A stretch of 64,000 nucleotides of DNA from Streptomyces sp. MP131-18 (GCF_001984575.1 NZ_LZNS01000001.1:1738503-1802502); one strand, 5' to 3'; positions 38,398 through 49,457 are shown, numbered from the stretch's first letter. Made by a program: numbers and translations. The notes: generated by a model from the letters alone, not told the origin.

Positions 38398-39305
38398 GCG
38401 CGGTGGCGGCGATTGTCTCCCCGACTCCCCCGCAGCGCCTCGCGCTGGCGCGGGAGGCCGACGCGGCCGACTGGCTGGCCGGTTTGCCCGCGCTCGTCGA
38501 CACGATGCTCGCCCGCTGGGAGTTGACGGCGGAGCGGGTCGCCGAGCCGGGCGGCAGGACGAGTATGACGGTGCTGGTGCGGTGCGCCGACGGCGAGCGG
38601 GCGGCGCTGAAGCTGTGCGCGCCCGGAACGTCCGCGGTCCTGGAGGAGGCGGCGCTGCGCCGCTGGGACGGGCTCGGCGCGGTTCGGGTGCTGCGGTCGC
38701 TGCCGGAGGCGGGGGCGCTGCTTCTGGAACGGTTGCACGGCGAGACGTCGCTGCGGTCGCTGCCCGAGGCGAAGGCGATGCTGGAGGCCGTGTCCGCGGT
38801 GCGGCGCCTGTGGGTGGACCCGGGCCCTGGGGACGTGTTCCCCTCGGTGGCCGAGCGGACCGGGCACGCGGTGCCCGCGCTACGGGCGGCCGTCGCCGGG
38901 GAGGCCGGGCCGCTGGCGGAAGAGGCGCTGCGGCTGCGGGCGGAGCTGGTGGCCGATGCGCGCGAACGCCTGCTGCTGCACGGCGACTTCCGGCAGGGCG
39001 CCGTGCTGGCGTCGGACGCCGGGCGTTCGCCGTGGCTGGCGGTCGGCCCCGAGCCCGTGACCGGCGAACGGGCCTACGACCTGGCCCGGCTGGTCCGCGA
39101 CCGGCTGCACGATCTGGTGGCCTCGCCCGGCGCGGCCGCCGTGACGCGGCGCCGGGTGAAGCGGCTGGCCGATTCGGTCGAGGTGGACCCGGAGCGGCTG
39201 CGCGGCTGGACGCTGTTCCGCGCCGTCGAGTCGGGGGTGCGGAATCTGGCGGCGGGCCGGCGCACCGAGGGCGAGCTGCTGCTCGAATGCGCCGGCTGGC
39301 TGTAG
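38394..39305 (+). CDS. Aminoglycoside/hydroxyurea phosphotransferase-like protein, probably inactive
   Basis: This 303-residue protein is related to the APH(6)/hydroxyurea phosphotransferase family. The N-lobe lysine is kept (AALKLCAP, K73), and LLLHGDFRQGAVL keeps the catalytic-loop aspartate D198. The family's metal-binding asparagine (HGDLHxxN) is A203, and the later metal-binding aspartate (WLAIDPK) is G218 in WLAVGPEPV. Loss of both predicts weak or no phosphotransfer, so this may be a pseudokinase. It is coupled to the DUF4439 gene by a GTGA overlap. Confidence 0.78.
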   Translation: MSAVAAIVSPTPPQRLALAREADAADWLAGLPALVDTMLARWELTAERVAEPGGRTSMTVLVRCADGERAALKLCAPGTSAVLEEAALRRWDGLGAVRVLRSLPEAGALLLERLHGETSLRSLPEAKAMLEAVSAVRRLWVDPGPGDVFPSVAERTGHAVPALRAAVAGEAGPLAEEALRLRAELVADARERLLLHGDFRQGAVLASDAGRSPWLAVGPEPVTGERAYDLARLVRDRLHDLVASPGAAAVTRRRVKRLADSVEVDPERLRGWTLFRAVESGVRNLAAGRRTEGELLLECAGWL

Positions 39306-39336
39306 CCCCCTGCGGGCAGGCCCCGCGACGGGCGGG

Positions 39337-41043
39337 TCAGGCGCCCGTGAGGCGGGCGACGGCCTCGTCCGCCGGCAGCTCCTCGCGCTCCCCGGTGCGC
39401 CGGTCCTTCAGCTCCACGCGTCCGTCCCCGGCCGCGCGGCCGACGATCAGGATGGTGGGCACGCCGATCAGCTCCGCGTCGGCGAACTTGACCCCGGGCG
39501 ACACCCCGGCCCTGTCGTCCACGAGGACGCGGACGCCCGCGGCGCCGAGCCGTTCGGCCAGGTCGCGGGCCAGCTCGGTCTGAACGGCCTTGCCCGCGGC
39601 GACGACGTGGACGTCGGCGGGGGCGACCTCCTTCGGCCAGCACAGGCCCTGGCCGTCGGCGGTCTGCTCGGCGAGGGCGGCCACCGCGCGGGAGACCCCG
39701 ATGCCGTAGGAGCCCATGGTGACGCGGACCGGCTTGCCCTCGCGGCCGAGGACGTCGAGGGAGAAGGCGTCGGCGTACTTGCGGCCGAGCTGGAAGATGT
39801 GGCCGATCTCGATGCCCCGTTCGAGGCGCAGACCCGCGCCGCAGGACGGGCAGGGGTCGCCGGGCTCGACCTCGACGACGTCCAGGTAGCGGTCCACCTC
39901 GAAGTCCCGGCCGCAGACCACGTTCCGCGCGTGGGTGTCGGCCTTGTTGGCGCCGGTGACCCAGGCGGTGCCGGGCGCGACTCTGGGGTCGGCCAGGTAG
40001 GGGAACGCCTTCCCCGCCAGGTCCTGCGGGCCGATGTAGCCGCGGACGAGGTCGGGGCGGCCGGTGAAGTCGTCGGCGGTGACGACCTCGACGACGGCGG
40101 GCGCGAGGTGCTCGGCGAGCTTGCCGAGGTCGACCTCGCGGTCTCCGGGCACGCCCACGGCGGTGATCTCGCCGTCCACCTTGACCAGCAGGTTCTTCAG
40201 GGTGGCGGAGGCCGGGACGCCGAGGTGGGCGGCGAGCGTCTCGATGGTCGGGGTGCCGGGGGTGTCCAGCTCCTCGGCCGGCGGGTGCGCGGCCGGGTCG
40301 CCGGCGGGCACGGTCACGGTGACGGCCTCGGAGTTGGCCGCGTAGCCGCAGGCGGGGCACGAGGCGAAGGTGTCCTCGCCCGCGGCGGCCGGGGCGAGGA
40401 ACTCCTCGGAGGCGGAGCCGCCCATGGCACCGGAGACGGCGGAGACGACCCGGTAGTCGAGGCCGAGCCGTTCGAAGATCTTGATGTACGCCTCGCGGTG
40501 CAGCCGGTAGGCGCCTGCGAGCCCTTCGTCGTCGGTGTCGAAGGAGTACGAGTCCTTCATCTGGAACTCGCGGCCCCGCAGGATGCCCGACCTCGGCCTG
40601 GCCTCGTCGCGGTACTTGGTCTGGATCTGGTACAGGATGACGGGCAGGTCCTTGTAGGACGTGGCCTGGTCCCTGACCAGCTGCGTGAAGATTTCCTCGT
40701 GCGTGGGCCCGAGCAGGTAGTCGCCGCCCTTGCGGTCGCGCAGGCGGAACAGCAGGTCGCCGTACTCCTCGTAGCGGCCGGACACCTCGTACGGCTCCCT
40801 GGGCAGCAGCGCAGGCAGCAGGACCTCCTGGCCGCCGATGGCGTCCATCTCCTCGCGAACGATGCGCGCCACATTGTCCAGGACCCGTTTACCGAGCGGC
40901 AGCCAGCTCCAGATGCCGGCGGCGGAACGGCGCACGTATCCGGCGCGGACCAGCAGCCGGTGGCTGAGGGTCTCGGCGTCGGCGGGGGCCTCGCGCAGCG
41001 TCTTGAGCAGGGAGGCGGACAGGTACTGGACTCGGGCTGGCAT
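39337..41043 (-). CDS. proS: Prolyl-tRNA synthetase
   Basis: This is a 568-residue bacterial-type class II synthetase that charges tRNA-Pro. It shows [35 protein letters not shown], the inserted editing domain in the middle, and a C-terminal anticodon-binding domain ([22 protein letters not shown]). The length is normal. It converges with the phosphotransferase-like gene across 31 bp. Confidence 0.97.
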   Translation of the reverse strand: MPARVQYLSASLLKTLREAPADAETLSHRLLVRAGYVRRSAAGIWSWLPLGKRVLDNVARIVREEMDAIGGQEVLLPALLPREPYEVSGRYEEYGDLLFRLRDRKGGDYLLGPTHEEIFTQLVRDQATSYKDLPVILYQIQTKYRDEARPRSGILRGREFQMKDSYSFDTDDEGLAGAYRLHREAYIKIFERLGLDYRVVSAVSGAMGGSASEEFLAPAAAGEDTFASCPACGYAANSEAVTVTVPAGDPAAHPPAEELDTPGTPTIETLAAHLGVPASATLKNLLVKVDGEITAVGVPGDREVDLGKLAEHLAPAVVEVVTADDFTGRPDLVRGYIGPQDLAGKAFPYLADPRVAPGTAWVTGANKADTHARNVVCGRDFEVDRYLDVVEVEPGDPCPSCGAGLRLERGIEIGHIFQLGRKYADAFSLDVLGREGKPVRVTMGSYGIGVSRAVAALAEQTADGQGLCWPKEVAPADVHVVAAGKAVQTELARDLAERLGAAGVRVLVDDRAGVSPGVKFADAELIGVPTILIVGRAAGDGRVELKDRRTGEREELPADEAVARLTGA

Positions 41044-41104
41044 GGCCGGAGCCTAACGGTGCGGGGCCGCCGGGCGCCAAACGGGTGCCGGGGGCCGGGC
41101 GGCG

Positions 41105-41668
41105 TCAGCGCCGCAGCGGCAAGGGCGCGCCCATGACGGCGTAGGGGCTCGGCGCGGAGGGGAACATGACGCGGCGGGCCAGGTCGGCGTAGCCGAGCTT
41201 GCGGTAGAGGGCGCGGGCCGGGCTCTCGGTGTCGATGGCCGAGAGGATCGAGCGCGGCTCCGCGGCGCTGTCCGTGAGCGAGGTGATGAGGGCACGGCCT
41301 ATGCCGCGGTGCTGGTAGTCCGGCAGCACGTGCAGCTCGGTGATGGTGAACGAGTCGTCCAGCCAGGATTCGTGGCCGGCGCGGCGCAGGTAGGGCTCGA
41401 CGACTCCGGACCACCACTGCGCGCGGTCGTTGGGCATGCCGTAGACGAAGCCGACGAGCCTGCCGTCGCCGTTGGTGGCACCGAGGGCGCGGGCGCCGGG
41501 GCCGGCGAGGTGGCGCAGGACGATGTGCCTGCGCACGCCGACCTCGTCGGCGGTGAGGCCGAACGCCTGGGCCTGCACGTCCAGCGCCTCGTCCACCTTG
41601 GTCGCGAGGTCGATCGGCGTGATCACGACGTCCCGGGCGTCCGGGGCCCGGCCGGCGGATGGTGTCAT
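41105..41668 (-). CDS. GNAT family N-acetyltransferase
   Basis: This 187-residue acetyltransferase has the acetyl-CoA motif A LHVLPDYQHRGIGRALITSL and a C-terminal ESPARALYRKLGYADLARRVMF segment. The substrate is unknown. It starts with MTPSAGRAPDARD at an ATG. It lies between proS and a second GNAT gene on the same strand. Confidence 0.88.
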   Translation of the reverse strand: MTPSAGRAPDARDVVITPIDLATKVDEALDVQAQAFGLTADEVGVRRHIVLRHLAGPGARALGATNGDGRLVGFVYGMPNDRAQWWSGVVEPYLRRAGHESWLDDSFTITELHVLPDYQHRGIGRALITSLTDSAAEPRSILSAIDTESPARALYRKLGYADLARRVMFPSAPSPYAVMGAPLPLRR

Positions 41669-41721
41669 GCGGGGAGGCTAACGTGCACGGCCGGGTAAGT
41701 CGCGCCCGGTGCCGCGAATGA

Positions 41722-42570
41722 TCAGAACAGCACGCTCATCAGGGTGCCGCACCGGGTGAAGCCGAGGCGGCGGTAGACGGCGAGCGCGGGTGCGTTGAAG
41801 TCGTTCACGTAGAGGCTGACGACCGGCGCGGTCTCGGCCAGGGCGTGTGCCAGGACGGTGGCGAGCCCGGCGGTGGCCAGCCCCCGGCCCCTGCGATCGG
41901 GGGCGGTCCAGACGCCCTGGAGCTGGCATACCTCGGGGGTGACCGCCCCGATCTCGGCCTTGAAGACGACGCGGCCGTCCTCCACGCGGGCGAAGCAGCG
42001 GCCGGAGCCCACGGTCTCGGCCACCCGCGACTGGTAGGCGAGCCCGCCGTCCTCGGCGCCGAGCGGGGAGATGCCGACCTCTTCGGTGAACATGGCCACG
42101 GCGGCGGGGAACACCAGCTCCATCTCGTCCTTGCGCATGCGCCGCACCCGCGGGTCCGCGGTGACGCCGGGGGCCGTGCGGCGGGTGGCCAGCAGCGGCT
42201 GACGCGGCCGGAGCTGGCGGGCGGGCCCCCAGTGCGGTTCGAGGCGGGCCCAGAGCTGCGCGGTGGGCCCGGCGGGGCCGACGAGGGAGGAGCAGCGGCG
42301 GCCCTGGCGCAGGGCCCGTTCGGCGAACGCCTCGACCGCGGCGGCATCGGCACGGACCGGCACGAGGTTCGCCCCGGCGTAGCAGAGCGAGGTGAGCCTG
42401 CCGTCGCGGTAGTAGCCCCACATGTCGCCGCCGAGGTAAGGCTGCTGGAGTCCGGACTCCAGGACGCGGGCGGTCACGAAGGCGTTGGCCACCGGGTCCT
42501 CGTTGAGCACGGCCAGGGCGGGCTTGAGTTCGGACGGGCGCAGGACCCGGGTGGTGGGCGTGGTGAGCAC
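41722..42570 (-). CDS. DUF4081-GNAT fusion acetyltransferase
   Basis: In this 282-residue protein, the N-terminal half (RVLRPSELKPALAVLNEDPVANAFV to LCYAGANLVPV) matches the actinobacterial DUF4081 domain. The C-terminal half is a GNAT domain with LQGVWTAPDRRGRGLATAGLATVLAHAL and FNAPALAVYRRLGF. The start is GTG at 42570. It is conserved next to ispG in Streptomyces by my recollection; the substrate is unknown. Confidence 0.87.
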   Translation of the reverse strand: MLTTPTTRVLRPSELKPALAVLNEDPVANAFVTARVLESGLQQPYLGGDMWGYYRDGRLTSLCYAGANLVPVRADAAAVEAFAERALRQGRRCSSLVGPAGPTAQLWARLEPHWGPARQLRPRQPLLATRRTAPGVTADPRVRRMRKDEMELVFPAAVAMFTEEVGISPLGAEDGGLAYQSRVAETVGSGRCFARVEDGRVVFKAEIGAVTPEVCQLQGVWTAPDRRGRGLATAGLATVLAHALAETAPVVSLYVNDFNAPALAVYRRLGFTRCGTLMSVLF

Positions 42571-42679
42571 GGGCGGCGGGCCTTGTGTTGGTCGGGAGAG
42601 CGGGTGCCCCGCACCCTACCCCGGGTGCGATCCGTGCGGAGGGTCGTCCGCGCGGGCCGCACCGCGGGGGCGGCGGGTG

Positions 42680-43834
42680 TCAGGCCACGGTGACTTCGGG
42701 GGCGCCGGACTCGGTGCCGTCCTTCGCCATCTGGTCGGCGATCTTCATGGCCTCGTCGATGAGCGTTTCCACGATCTTGGACTCGGGCACGGTGCGGATG
42801 ACCTCGCCCTTGACGAAGATCTGCCCCTTGCCATTGCCCGAGGCGACGCCGAGGTCGGCCTCCCGGGCCTCGCCGGGACCGTTGACGACGCAGCCCATGA
42901 CGGCGACGCGCAGCGGCACGTCCATGCCGGTCAGGCCCTCGGTGACCTCTTCCGCGAGCTTGTACACGTCCACCTGGGCCCGGCCGCAGGAGGGGCAGGA
43001 GACGATTTCGAGCCCGCGCTGCCGCAGGCCGAGGGACTCCAGGATCTGCGTGCCGACCTTGATCTCCTCCACGGGCGGCGCGGAGAGGGACACACGGATC
43101 GTGTCGCCGATGCCCTCGCTGAGCAGGGCGCCGAAGGCGACGGCGGACTTGATGGTGCCCTGGAAGGCGGGCCCCGCCTCGGTGACGCCGAGGTGGAGCG
43201 GGTAGTCGCAGGCGGCGGCGAGCTGCCGGTAGGCGTTCACCATGACCACGGGGTCGTTGTGCTTCACCGAGATCTTGATGTCGCGGAAGCCGTGCTCCTC
43301 GAACAGGGAGCACTCCCACAGCGCGGACTCGACCAGGGCCTCCGGGGTGGCCTTGCCGTACTTGGCCAGCAGCCGCTTGTCGAGCGAGCCGGCGTTGACG
43401 CCGATGCGGATGGGCGTGCCCGCGTCGGAGGCGGCCCTGGCGATCTCGGCGACCTTGTCGTCGAACTGCTTGATGTTCCCCGGGTTCACGCGGACCGCGG
43501 CGCAGCCCGCGTCGATCGCGGCGAACACGTACTTCGGCTGGAAGTGGATGTCCGCGATCACGGGGATGCCGGACTTGCGGGCGATCACCGGCAGGGCATC
43601 GGCGTCGTCCTGTGTCGGGACGGCGACGCGCACGATCTGACAGCCGGAGGCGGTCAGCTCGGCGATCTGCTGAAGTGTCGCACCGATGTCCGAAGTCCGT
43701 GTCGTCGTCATGGACTGCACGGAGACCGGGGCGTCACCACCTACGGCGACCGAGCCGACCTGGATCTTGCGGCTGACGCGGCGGTCGGCCAGCTTGGCCG
43801 GTACGGACGGGATTCCCAGCGAGATGGCTGTCAT
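42680..43834 (-). CDS. ispG: 4-Hydroxy-3-methylbut-2-en-1-yl diphosphate synthase (flavodoxin-dependent)
   Basis: This 384-residue [4Fe-4S] enzyme of the MEP isoprenoid pathway (GcpE) shows [31 protein letters not shown] and [10 protein letters not shown]. The cluster cysteines are in [13 protein letters not shown] and [12 protein letters not shown]. dxr, two steps earlier in the same pathway, lies just upstream with one protease gene between, a conserved actinobacterial trio. Confidence 0.97.
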   Translation of the reverse strand: MTAISLGIPSVPAKLADRRVSRKIQVGSVAVGGDAPVSVQSMTTTRTSDIGATLQQIAELTASGCQIVRVAVPTQDDADALPVIARKSGIPVIADIHFQPKYVFAAIDAGCAAVRVNPGNIKQFDDKVAEIARAASDAGTPIRIGVNAGSLDKRLLAKYGKATPEALVESALWECSLFEEHGFRDIKISVKHNDPVVMVNAYRQLAAACDYPLHLGVTEAGPAFQGTIKSAVAFGALLSEGIGDTIRVSLSAPPVEEIKVGTQILESLGLRQRGLEIVSCPSCGRAQVDVYKLAEEVTEGLTGMDVPLRVAVMGCVVNGPGEAREADLGVASGNGKGQIFVKGEVIRTVPESKIVETLIDEAMKIADQMAKDGTESGAPEVTVA

Positions 43835-43893
43835 GGATCAGTGCAACCCCACGGTGTGGACGGGCGGGCTCCAGGGCTTGAGCCTACGGCACT

Positions 43894-45198
43894 TCACCCG
43901 GTGAGCCGCACCGGACTGACAATGTCCGCGGCCAGCACCAGCAAGGTGAAGCAGATGAACACGCCGGCGACCACGTAGGCGACGGGCATCAGCTTGGCCA
44001 CGTCGAACGGGCCGGGATCGGGGCGCTTGCGCAGGCGGGCGAGCCTGCGCCGCAGGGACTCCCACAGGGCACCGGCGATGTGCCCGCCGTCGAGCGGCAG
44101 CAGCGGCAGCATGTTGAACAGGAACAGTGAAAGGTTGAATCCCGCCACCAGGAAGAGGGCCATCGCGACCTGCTGGCTGGCGGGGATGTCCAGGGTGAAG
44201 ATGTCGCCGCCGACGCGTGCGGCGCCGACGACGCCCATCGGGGAGTCCTGCTCGCGCTCCGCGTTGCCGAGGGCCGCGTTCCACAGTCCCGGCACTTCGG
44301 AGGGGATGTCGACCAGCGCCTCGACGCCGGTGGTCATGATGTCGCCCATCCGCTCGACGGCCTGCGGGAAGTCCTGCTTGACGATGCCGCTTGCCGGGGA
44401 GAAACCGAGGAATCCCGCGGTGACGAACTCGCCCTCGACGTAGCCGCCGTCGCCGTCGGTCCTGGCGACCTGGTTCTCGATGAGGTCGGCGTGCAGCTCC
44501 ATCGTGGTGCCGTCGCGCTCGACGGTGATGGTGGCCTCGCCCGTGGTGTCGCGGATGCGGTCCTGGAGGGTGCCCCACTCGTCGATGGGCACCCCGTCGA
44601 ACGCCACGATGGTGTCCCCCGGCAGCAGTCCCGCCTCGGCGGCCGGGGCCGGCTGGTCGGAGGCGCGGCAGTCCCGCGGCTCCTCGCTCTGCGAGATGAC
44701 GCACTCGGAGACGGTGGCGACGGTGGTCGTCTGGGTGTTGATGCCGAAGCCCATGAGCACGCCGAGGAAGATCACGACGGCGAGAAGCAGGTTCTGCGCG
44801 GGCCCTGCGAACATGACGATCACGCGCTGCCACGGCTTGCGCGTGTAGAACAGCCGCTTCTCGTCCCCGGGCTGTAGCTCCTCGAAGGCGGCGGCGCGGG
44901 CGTCCTCGATCATGCCGCGGAACGGCGAGGTGGAGCGCTGACGGACCTTGCCGTCGTCGCCCGGCGGGAACATGCCGATCATGCGGATGTAGCCGCCGAG
45001 CGGGATGGCCTTGATGCCGAACTCGGTCTCTTTCTTCTTCCGGGACCAGATGGTGGGGCCGAAGCCGACCATGAACTGCGGCACCCGGACGCCGAACATC
45101 CGCGCGGTCGAGAAGTGACCCAGCTCGTGCCACGCAATGGACACGAGCAGGCCGAAGACGAAGACGAGTATGCCGAGAATGAACATCAGGGCTGTCAT
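43894..45198 (-). CDS. Site-2 zinc metalloprotease (RseP/Rip1-like)
   Basis: This is a 434-residue intramembrane protease. HELGH is at residues 24-28 in the first membrane helix, and a central PDZ domain ([21 protein letters not shown]) follows. The second catalytic segment [12 protein letters not shown] lies in a later helix. It would cleave anti-sigma factors or other single-pass proteins. The ATG at 45198 overlaps the dxr stop by 4 bp (ATGA). Longer frames upstream lie within dxr and are discarded. Confidence 0.95.
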   Translation of the reverse strand: MTALMFILGILVFVFGLLVSIAWHELGHFSTARMFGVRVPQFMVGFGPTIWSRKKKETEFGIKAIPLGGYIRMIGMFPPGDDGKVRQRSTSPFRGMIEDARAAAFEELQPGDEKRLFYTRKPWQRVIVMFAGPAQNLLLAVVIFLGVLMGFGINTQTTTVATVSECVISQSEEPRDCRASDQPAPAAEAGLLPGDTIVAFDGVPIDEWGTLQDRIRDTTGEATITVERDGTTMELHADLIENQVARTDGDGGYVEGEFVTAGFLGFSPASGIVKQDFPQAVERMGDIMTTGVEALVDIPSEVPGLWNAALGNAEREQDSPMGVVGAARVGGDIFTLDIPASQQVAMALFLVAGFNLSLFLFNMLPLLPLDGGHIAGALWESLRRRLARLRKRPDPGPFDVAKLMPVAYVVAGVFICFTLLVLAADIVSPVRLTG

Positions 45199-46466
45199 CG
45201 GGTCGCCTCCGTCGTCGTCCGGCCGGTCGTCCCGGCCAGCTCCCGGGCACGCCTGCGCGCCCTGGTCTCCGCTTCGAGGACGTCCGGCAGGGCCAGTGAG
45301 GTTCCGGAGCCGTCGCTGCCCTGCTCGTCGACCACCTGCGCCACGGTGTCCACGATCCCGGTGAACGGCAGCAGGCCCGCGAGGAACGCGTCGACACACT
45401 CCTCGTTGGCCGCGTTGAACACCGCGGGCGCCGTACCGCCGAGGCTACCGACCTTCATGGCGAGCGGCACCGAGGGAAAGGCATCTGTGTCCAGCGGGAA
45501 GAACTCCCAGGTGTGCGCCCTGGTCCAGTCGCAGGGCGGAGCGGCCCCCGGCACCCGGTGCGGCCAGCCGAGCCCGAGCGCGATCGGCATGCGCATGTCG
45601 GGCGGCCCGGCCTGGGCGAGCGTCGAACCGTCGGTGAACTCCACCATCGAGTGAATATAGGACTGCGGGTGGACGACGACCTCGATGCGGTCGAACGGAA
45701 TTCCGTACAGCAAGTGGGCCTCGATGACCTCGAGCCCCTTGTTGACGAGCGTCGCGGAGTTGATCGTGATGACCGGGCCCATGGCCCAGGTCGGATGCGC
45801 CAGCGCGTCCTTCGGGGTGACAGAGGCCAGCTCGGCGCGGCTGCGCCCGCGGAACGGCCCGCCGCTCGCGGTGACGACCAGGCGTTCGACCTCACCGCGC
45901 GTGCCGCCGAGCAGCGCCTGGAAGAGCGCCGAGTGCTCCGAGTCGACCGGGACGATCTGTCCCGGCTCGGCCAGCCCGGTCACCAGCGGCCCGCCGACGA
46001 TCAGCGACTCCTTGTTGGCCAGCGCGAGCACCCGGCCCGCCGACAGCGCGGCGAGGGTCGGGGCGAGACCGATGGAGCCGGTGATGCCGTTGAGCACCGT
46101 GTGGCACTCGCTCGCGGCCAGCTGGGTGGCCGCGTCGGGCCCGGCCAGGATCTCGGGCAGCGGCTGACCGACGCCGTACTGGGCACGCAGCGCCTCCCGC
46201 AGTGCGATCGCCCGGTCCTCCCGCGCGATGGCGACGGTCCGCACCTGGAGCCGGTGCGCCTGCCCGGCCAGCCGGTCGAGCCGCTCGCCCGCGGCCGAGA
46301 GCCCGGTGACACGGAAGAGGTGCGGGTTACGCAGCACGACATCGATGGCCTGGGTGCCGATCGACCCGGTGGACCCCAGAACGACAACCTCCCGCGGCCC
46401 CTCGGGCGGCGGCTCGGCCGGGAAACGCGCATGCGGATCGGCAAGACAGACGGGACTCTCGGTCAT
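45195..46466 (-). CDS. dxr: 1-Deoxy-D-xylulose-5-phosphate reductoisomerase
   Basis: This 423-residue MEP-pathway enzyme has the NADPH motif [18 protein letters not shown], followed by [28 protein letters not shown] and the flap region. I chose the ATG at 46466 (MTESPVCL); the open frame to 46733 continues into the divergent region. It is coupled to the site-2 protease. The divergent gene on the other side belongs to an accessory cassette. Confidence 0.96.
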   Translation of the reverse strand: MTESPVCLADPHARFPAEPPPEGPREVVVLGSTGSIGTQAIDVVLRNPHLFRVTGLSAAGERLDRLAGQAHRLQVRTVAIAREDRAIALREALRAQYGVGQPLPEILAGPDAATQLAASECHTVLNGITGSIGLAPTLAALSAGRVLALANKESLIVGGPLVTGLAEPGQIVPVDSEHSALFQALLGGTRGEVERLVVTASGGPFRGRSRAELASVTPKDALAHPTWAMGPVITINSATLVNKGLEVIEAHLLYGIPFDRIEVVVHPQSYIHSMVEFTDGSTLAQAGPPDMRMPIALGLGWPHRVPGAAPPCDWTRAHTWEFFPLDTDAFPSVPLAMKVGSLGGTAPAVFNAANEECVDAFLAGLLPFTGIVDTVAQVVDEQGSDGSGTSLALPDVLEAETRARRRARELAGTTGRTTTEATR

Positions 46467-46577
46467 CCCCCCATTGTCGCCCGCCCCGCGAACGCTTCCC
46501 GACGGCCCCCACACATCCGCGGTTGCCGCAGCCCGCGGTGCACGGGGCCCCGGCGGCCCGGGGCGCGCACCGGTTCG

Positions 46578-46583
46578 TAGAAT
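46578..46583 (+). promoter_or_regulatory. Candidate -10 box for the accessory cassette
   Basis: TAGAAT lies about 75 nt upstream of the first cassette gene in the dxr-divergent gap. The leader would be about 65 nt. No convincing -35 box is visible. Confidence 0.35.
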
Positions 46584-46656
46584 GGCAGGCAGCACATCAA
46601 CTCTTGGCCTTCCGCGCGAAGATGCCGAGACGCAGTCTTTCCGGGGGGTGGATGAT

Positions 46657-47091
46657 GTGGACGCTTGGGCATCCGGCGGGGCGGGCCGCCCGGACCTGGC
46701 GGTGAACAGCGAGAGGCTCGATCCGGTGGCCAATACGGCCCGGGAACTCTACGACGATCTCGACCGGCACGGTTGCACGGCGGAGGACGACGTCTCGGCG
46801 GCCTCCGGGGACTTCCGTCAGGTGGGCATGGCCGCCGGGCCGACCCTGTCCGTGCTCGCCCAGTGGTGGCGCAGGCAGTGCGACGACCTGCTCGCCGACT
46901 GCTCCAGGATCTCGGGGCACCTTGATGAGACCGTCCGTTCACACGACGGGCTGGAGAGCGACGTTCAGGCGTCGCTGCACGGCATCGCCGGCGGCCTGGC
47001 AGAGGTACTGCCGGGCGTCCAGCCCAACCTGGCGCTGCTGCGCAGCGCCGGGATCGAGGACTCCGAGGACGGCGGGCAGGGGATGCCCTGA
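46657..47091 (+). CDS. Small helical protein heading a type VII-like cassette
   Basis: This 144-residue, mostly helical protein contains [38 protein letters not shown] and [26 protein letters not shown]. It has no signal peptide. It resembles Esx-type or WXG-partner proteins in size and helix content but lacks a clear WXG. The GTG at 46657 has GGGGGG about 8 nt upstream; an in-frame GTG at 46648 is possible. The stop overlaps the next ATG by one nt, so it is probably the binding partner of that large protein. Confidence 0.68.
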   Translation: MDAWASGGAGRPDLAVNSERLDPVANTARELYDDLDRHGCTAEDDVSAASGDFRQVGMAAGPTLSVLAQWWRRQCDDLLADCSRISGHLDETVRSHDGLESDVQASLHGIAGGLAEVLPGVQPNLALLRSAGIEDSEDGGQGMP

Positions 47092-49457
47092 TGTTCGGGG
47101 ATCTATGGGACAGGGCCCAGTGGCAGCAGCAGAGTCTGTTCCTGCCGTCGGGCGGTGAGGTGACCTACGAGCAGCTGAAGCAGCTCCGGCTGGGTTCGCT
47201 GCGGCAGGCCGTGGAGGAGTGGGCCGGCGTCCGCGACCGGCTTGCGGATATGGCCGGCCGGGCGAGACACCGGATGCTGGACCAGGCTCACCACTCCGGC
47301 TGGCGCGGGGTGAACGCGGACGTGAGCCTGCCCTTCATCGAGGCGACGGCCGGCAAGTTCGAGTACGCCCGTCAGCAGGCCGATGCGCTGCACGCCCTTC
47401 TCCAGCAGCTGAGCGACGCCCTGGGGCAGAGCAAGAGCGAGCTTGAGAGTGCGGCCGCCGCCGCGGCCGACGAAGGCGTGACCGTCGACGCCCGTGGCGT
47501 GGCCCGCACCGCCGACCCGCCGCACCTGAGCCTCGGCGAGGCGCAGGCCGGCGTCGGCCCGGGCGTGGGGATCGGGGATTACGGGACCGAGCTTTCGCCC
47601 GCGCAGGTGAATGCGCTCACGGGCGTGGAGCAGCGCATCAGCAGAGCGCTCGGCTCCGCCGAGGAGGCGGAGCAGACCGCAATCCGGGCCATCAGCGACA
47701 TTCTTTCCGAGCGGCCGGGCGAGTTCAGCCCCACACCCTACGCAGACGGCGCCGACCCCGAGGCCGTTCAAACGCTCGCAGACGTCGACGAGTTCCTCGA
47801 ACTGTCGCAAGGCGACGGGCCGGTGACCTCCGACGCGGCCGTACGGCAACTGGAGTTACTGAACGAGTACGCGGACGATCCTCTGTTCGCGGAACGGGTC
47901 ATCGACGGGATGGGCATGGATGCGTATCTCCAGCTTTCCCAACGCTACGACGCCGGCGCCGAGGAGCTGGACCGTGCGGGTGTGTCACTGAACTCCCTCC
48001 AGCAGGGCCTCGGCACCACGCTGATCACCGCGATGCAGCCCCCCGGCGACATGGCCTCGCACCCGCCCGGCTCCGCGGCGTGGAACGAGTGGCTGCGGAC
48101 TCCGGACGGACAGCGTTACCAAACACGCCTGGACGCCTTGCAGGAGGCAGGCACGGAATGGACATACCAAGAGGAGTCGGCCTCTGGCCTGCCGACACCC
48201 GAGCGCAACGACGCCCGCCTCGGCTATGACGTGGTGCTCGATCTTCTGGAGCGGGGCGAGGGCCAGGTCGACGACCAGTTCTTCAACCAACTGCTCGGGG
48301 GAATGATCGACCAGGAGAAGGACGATCCGGAGGTCTGGTCCGCGAACAGGTACACCGGCGAGGACGGCTGGGACCAGAGGAACGACCCGGTCGACCGCCT
48401 CCTCGGCTACGGGGCCGGAAACAACGCCGAGGCGGTGACGGCCTATTTTGCCCCAGTCCCGGACGGCGACACCTCACGCATCGACTACTTCCTCAAGAAT
48501 CCCGCGGAGGAGGGCGGCCGCGGCGTCCACCTCGACGGCGCCGACTGGACGAACATGGCCCTGCCGGCCAACGCCGAGTCCCCGGGCGCGGTGGCAGCCC
48601 TCCAGGTGGCCGCCACCGGCATCCACCCGGACGACGTCGTGTGGCCGGACGACCAGCACTCGGACGCCAACATTGCGATGGCCGAACACATCTGGAACTC
48701 TTTCGCCGAAGACCCCGGCACCGTCCAGCACCGGAGCGGCGCCTTCGCCCCTCTCCTGGGCCACATCGGCGCAGAGTACATCGCAGACGTGCAGCACGCC
48801 GTTGCGGGCACCGGAGGAACCCTGCCCGACGACGCAGAGGCCGTCTTCGATTCGGCCAATTCCGGAAGCCTGCTCTGGGAAATCGGCAAGCACCAGGAAG
48901 CATACGAACGCATCACCATCGCAAACCAATCACTCATGCATGTCGCGGTCGATGACGCAGTAACCGACTGGAATGGCGACATTTATTCGCAAATGGCGCT
49001 CGACGCCGCGGTGCACCGCGGCGGATATGTGGCCGGAATCATGACGGACGCACACGCCACAGCCATGATCGAAGACCAGATCGCGGCCGACGCGGCGCAC
49101 AATGCACAGGTCGACGACATGGCGAAGTGGGTCGACAGGGGAATCAACGTCGCCATTTACGGGACGATGACCCCGGGCATGGCCTCCCTCACGGACGCGA
49201 TCAAGGCCGACGCGGTAGAAGCAGTTGCGAGCACCTTCAGGGTGGATAATTCGGCCGACGCCTCGGATGAGGCCCAGTCACGCTTCAATGCCTCGCGGGA
49301 AAATTACCAGGAAACCGCCGTAGGTGCTTTCACCTCGGCACGCGAGCACAACGGAATAGATCTGAGCGATAGGGAACTCACCTCGCTCGAAGGACATATC
49401 GAAGACGCGGCGATGAACGGGTACAACAGTGGCACGGTACATCAGCACGACTCGTGA
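47091..49457 (+). CDS. Large protein with WXG-like N-terminus (DUF6571-like), candidate type VII substrate
   Basis: This is a 788-residue protein. Residues 1-130 form helices around a WXG-like turn at W71-R-G (HHSGWRGVNADVSLPF), followed by an Ala-rich coiled-coil-like stretch. The rest is acidic with recurring FLELSQGDGPVT, NEYADDPLFAERVIDGMG and YQLSQRYDAG-type helices, which I associate with the Streptomyces DUF6571 group. No enzymatic motif is recognised. The 3' third is clearly poorer in G+C than its surroundings. It is coupled to the upstream helical gene and followed by a lipoprotein gene. Confidence 0.72.
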   Translation: MFGDLWDRAQWQQQSLFLPSGGEVTYEQLKQLRLGSLRQAVEEWAGVRDRLADMAGRARHRMLDQAHHSGWRGVNADVSLPFIEATAGKFEYARQQADALHALLQQLSDALGQSKSELESAAAAAADEGVTVDARGVARTADPPHLSLGEAQAGVGPGVGIGDYGTELSPAQVNALTGVEQRISRALGSAEEAEQTAIRAISDILSERPGEFSPTPYADGADPEAVQTLADVDEFLELSQGDGPVTSDAAVRQLELLNEYADDPLFAERVIDGMGMDAYLQLSQRYDAGAEELDRAGVSLNSLQQGLGTTLITAMQPPGDMASHPPGSAAWNEWLRTPDGQRYQTRLDALQEAGTEWTYQEESASGLPTPERNDARLGYDVVLDLLERGEGQVDDQFFNQLLGGMIDQEKDDPEVWSANRYTGEDGWDQRNDPVDRLLGYGAGNNAEAVTAYFAPVPDGDTSRIDYFLKNPAEEGGRGVHLDGADWTNMALPANAESPGAVAALQVAATGIHPDDVVWPDDQHSDANIAMAEHIWNSFAEDPGTVQHRSGAFAPLLGHIGAEYIADVQHAVAGTGGTLPDDAEAVFDSANSGSLLWEIGKHQEAYERITIANQSLMHVAVDDAVTDWNGDIYSQMALDAAVHRGGYVAGIMTDAHATAMIEDQIAADAAHNAQVDDMAKWVDRGINVAIYGTMTPGMASLTDAIKADAVEAVASTFRVDNSADASDEAQSRFNASRENYQETAVGAFTSAREHNGIDLSDRELTSLEGHIEDAAMNGYNSGTVHQHDS

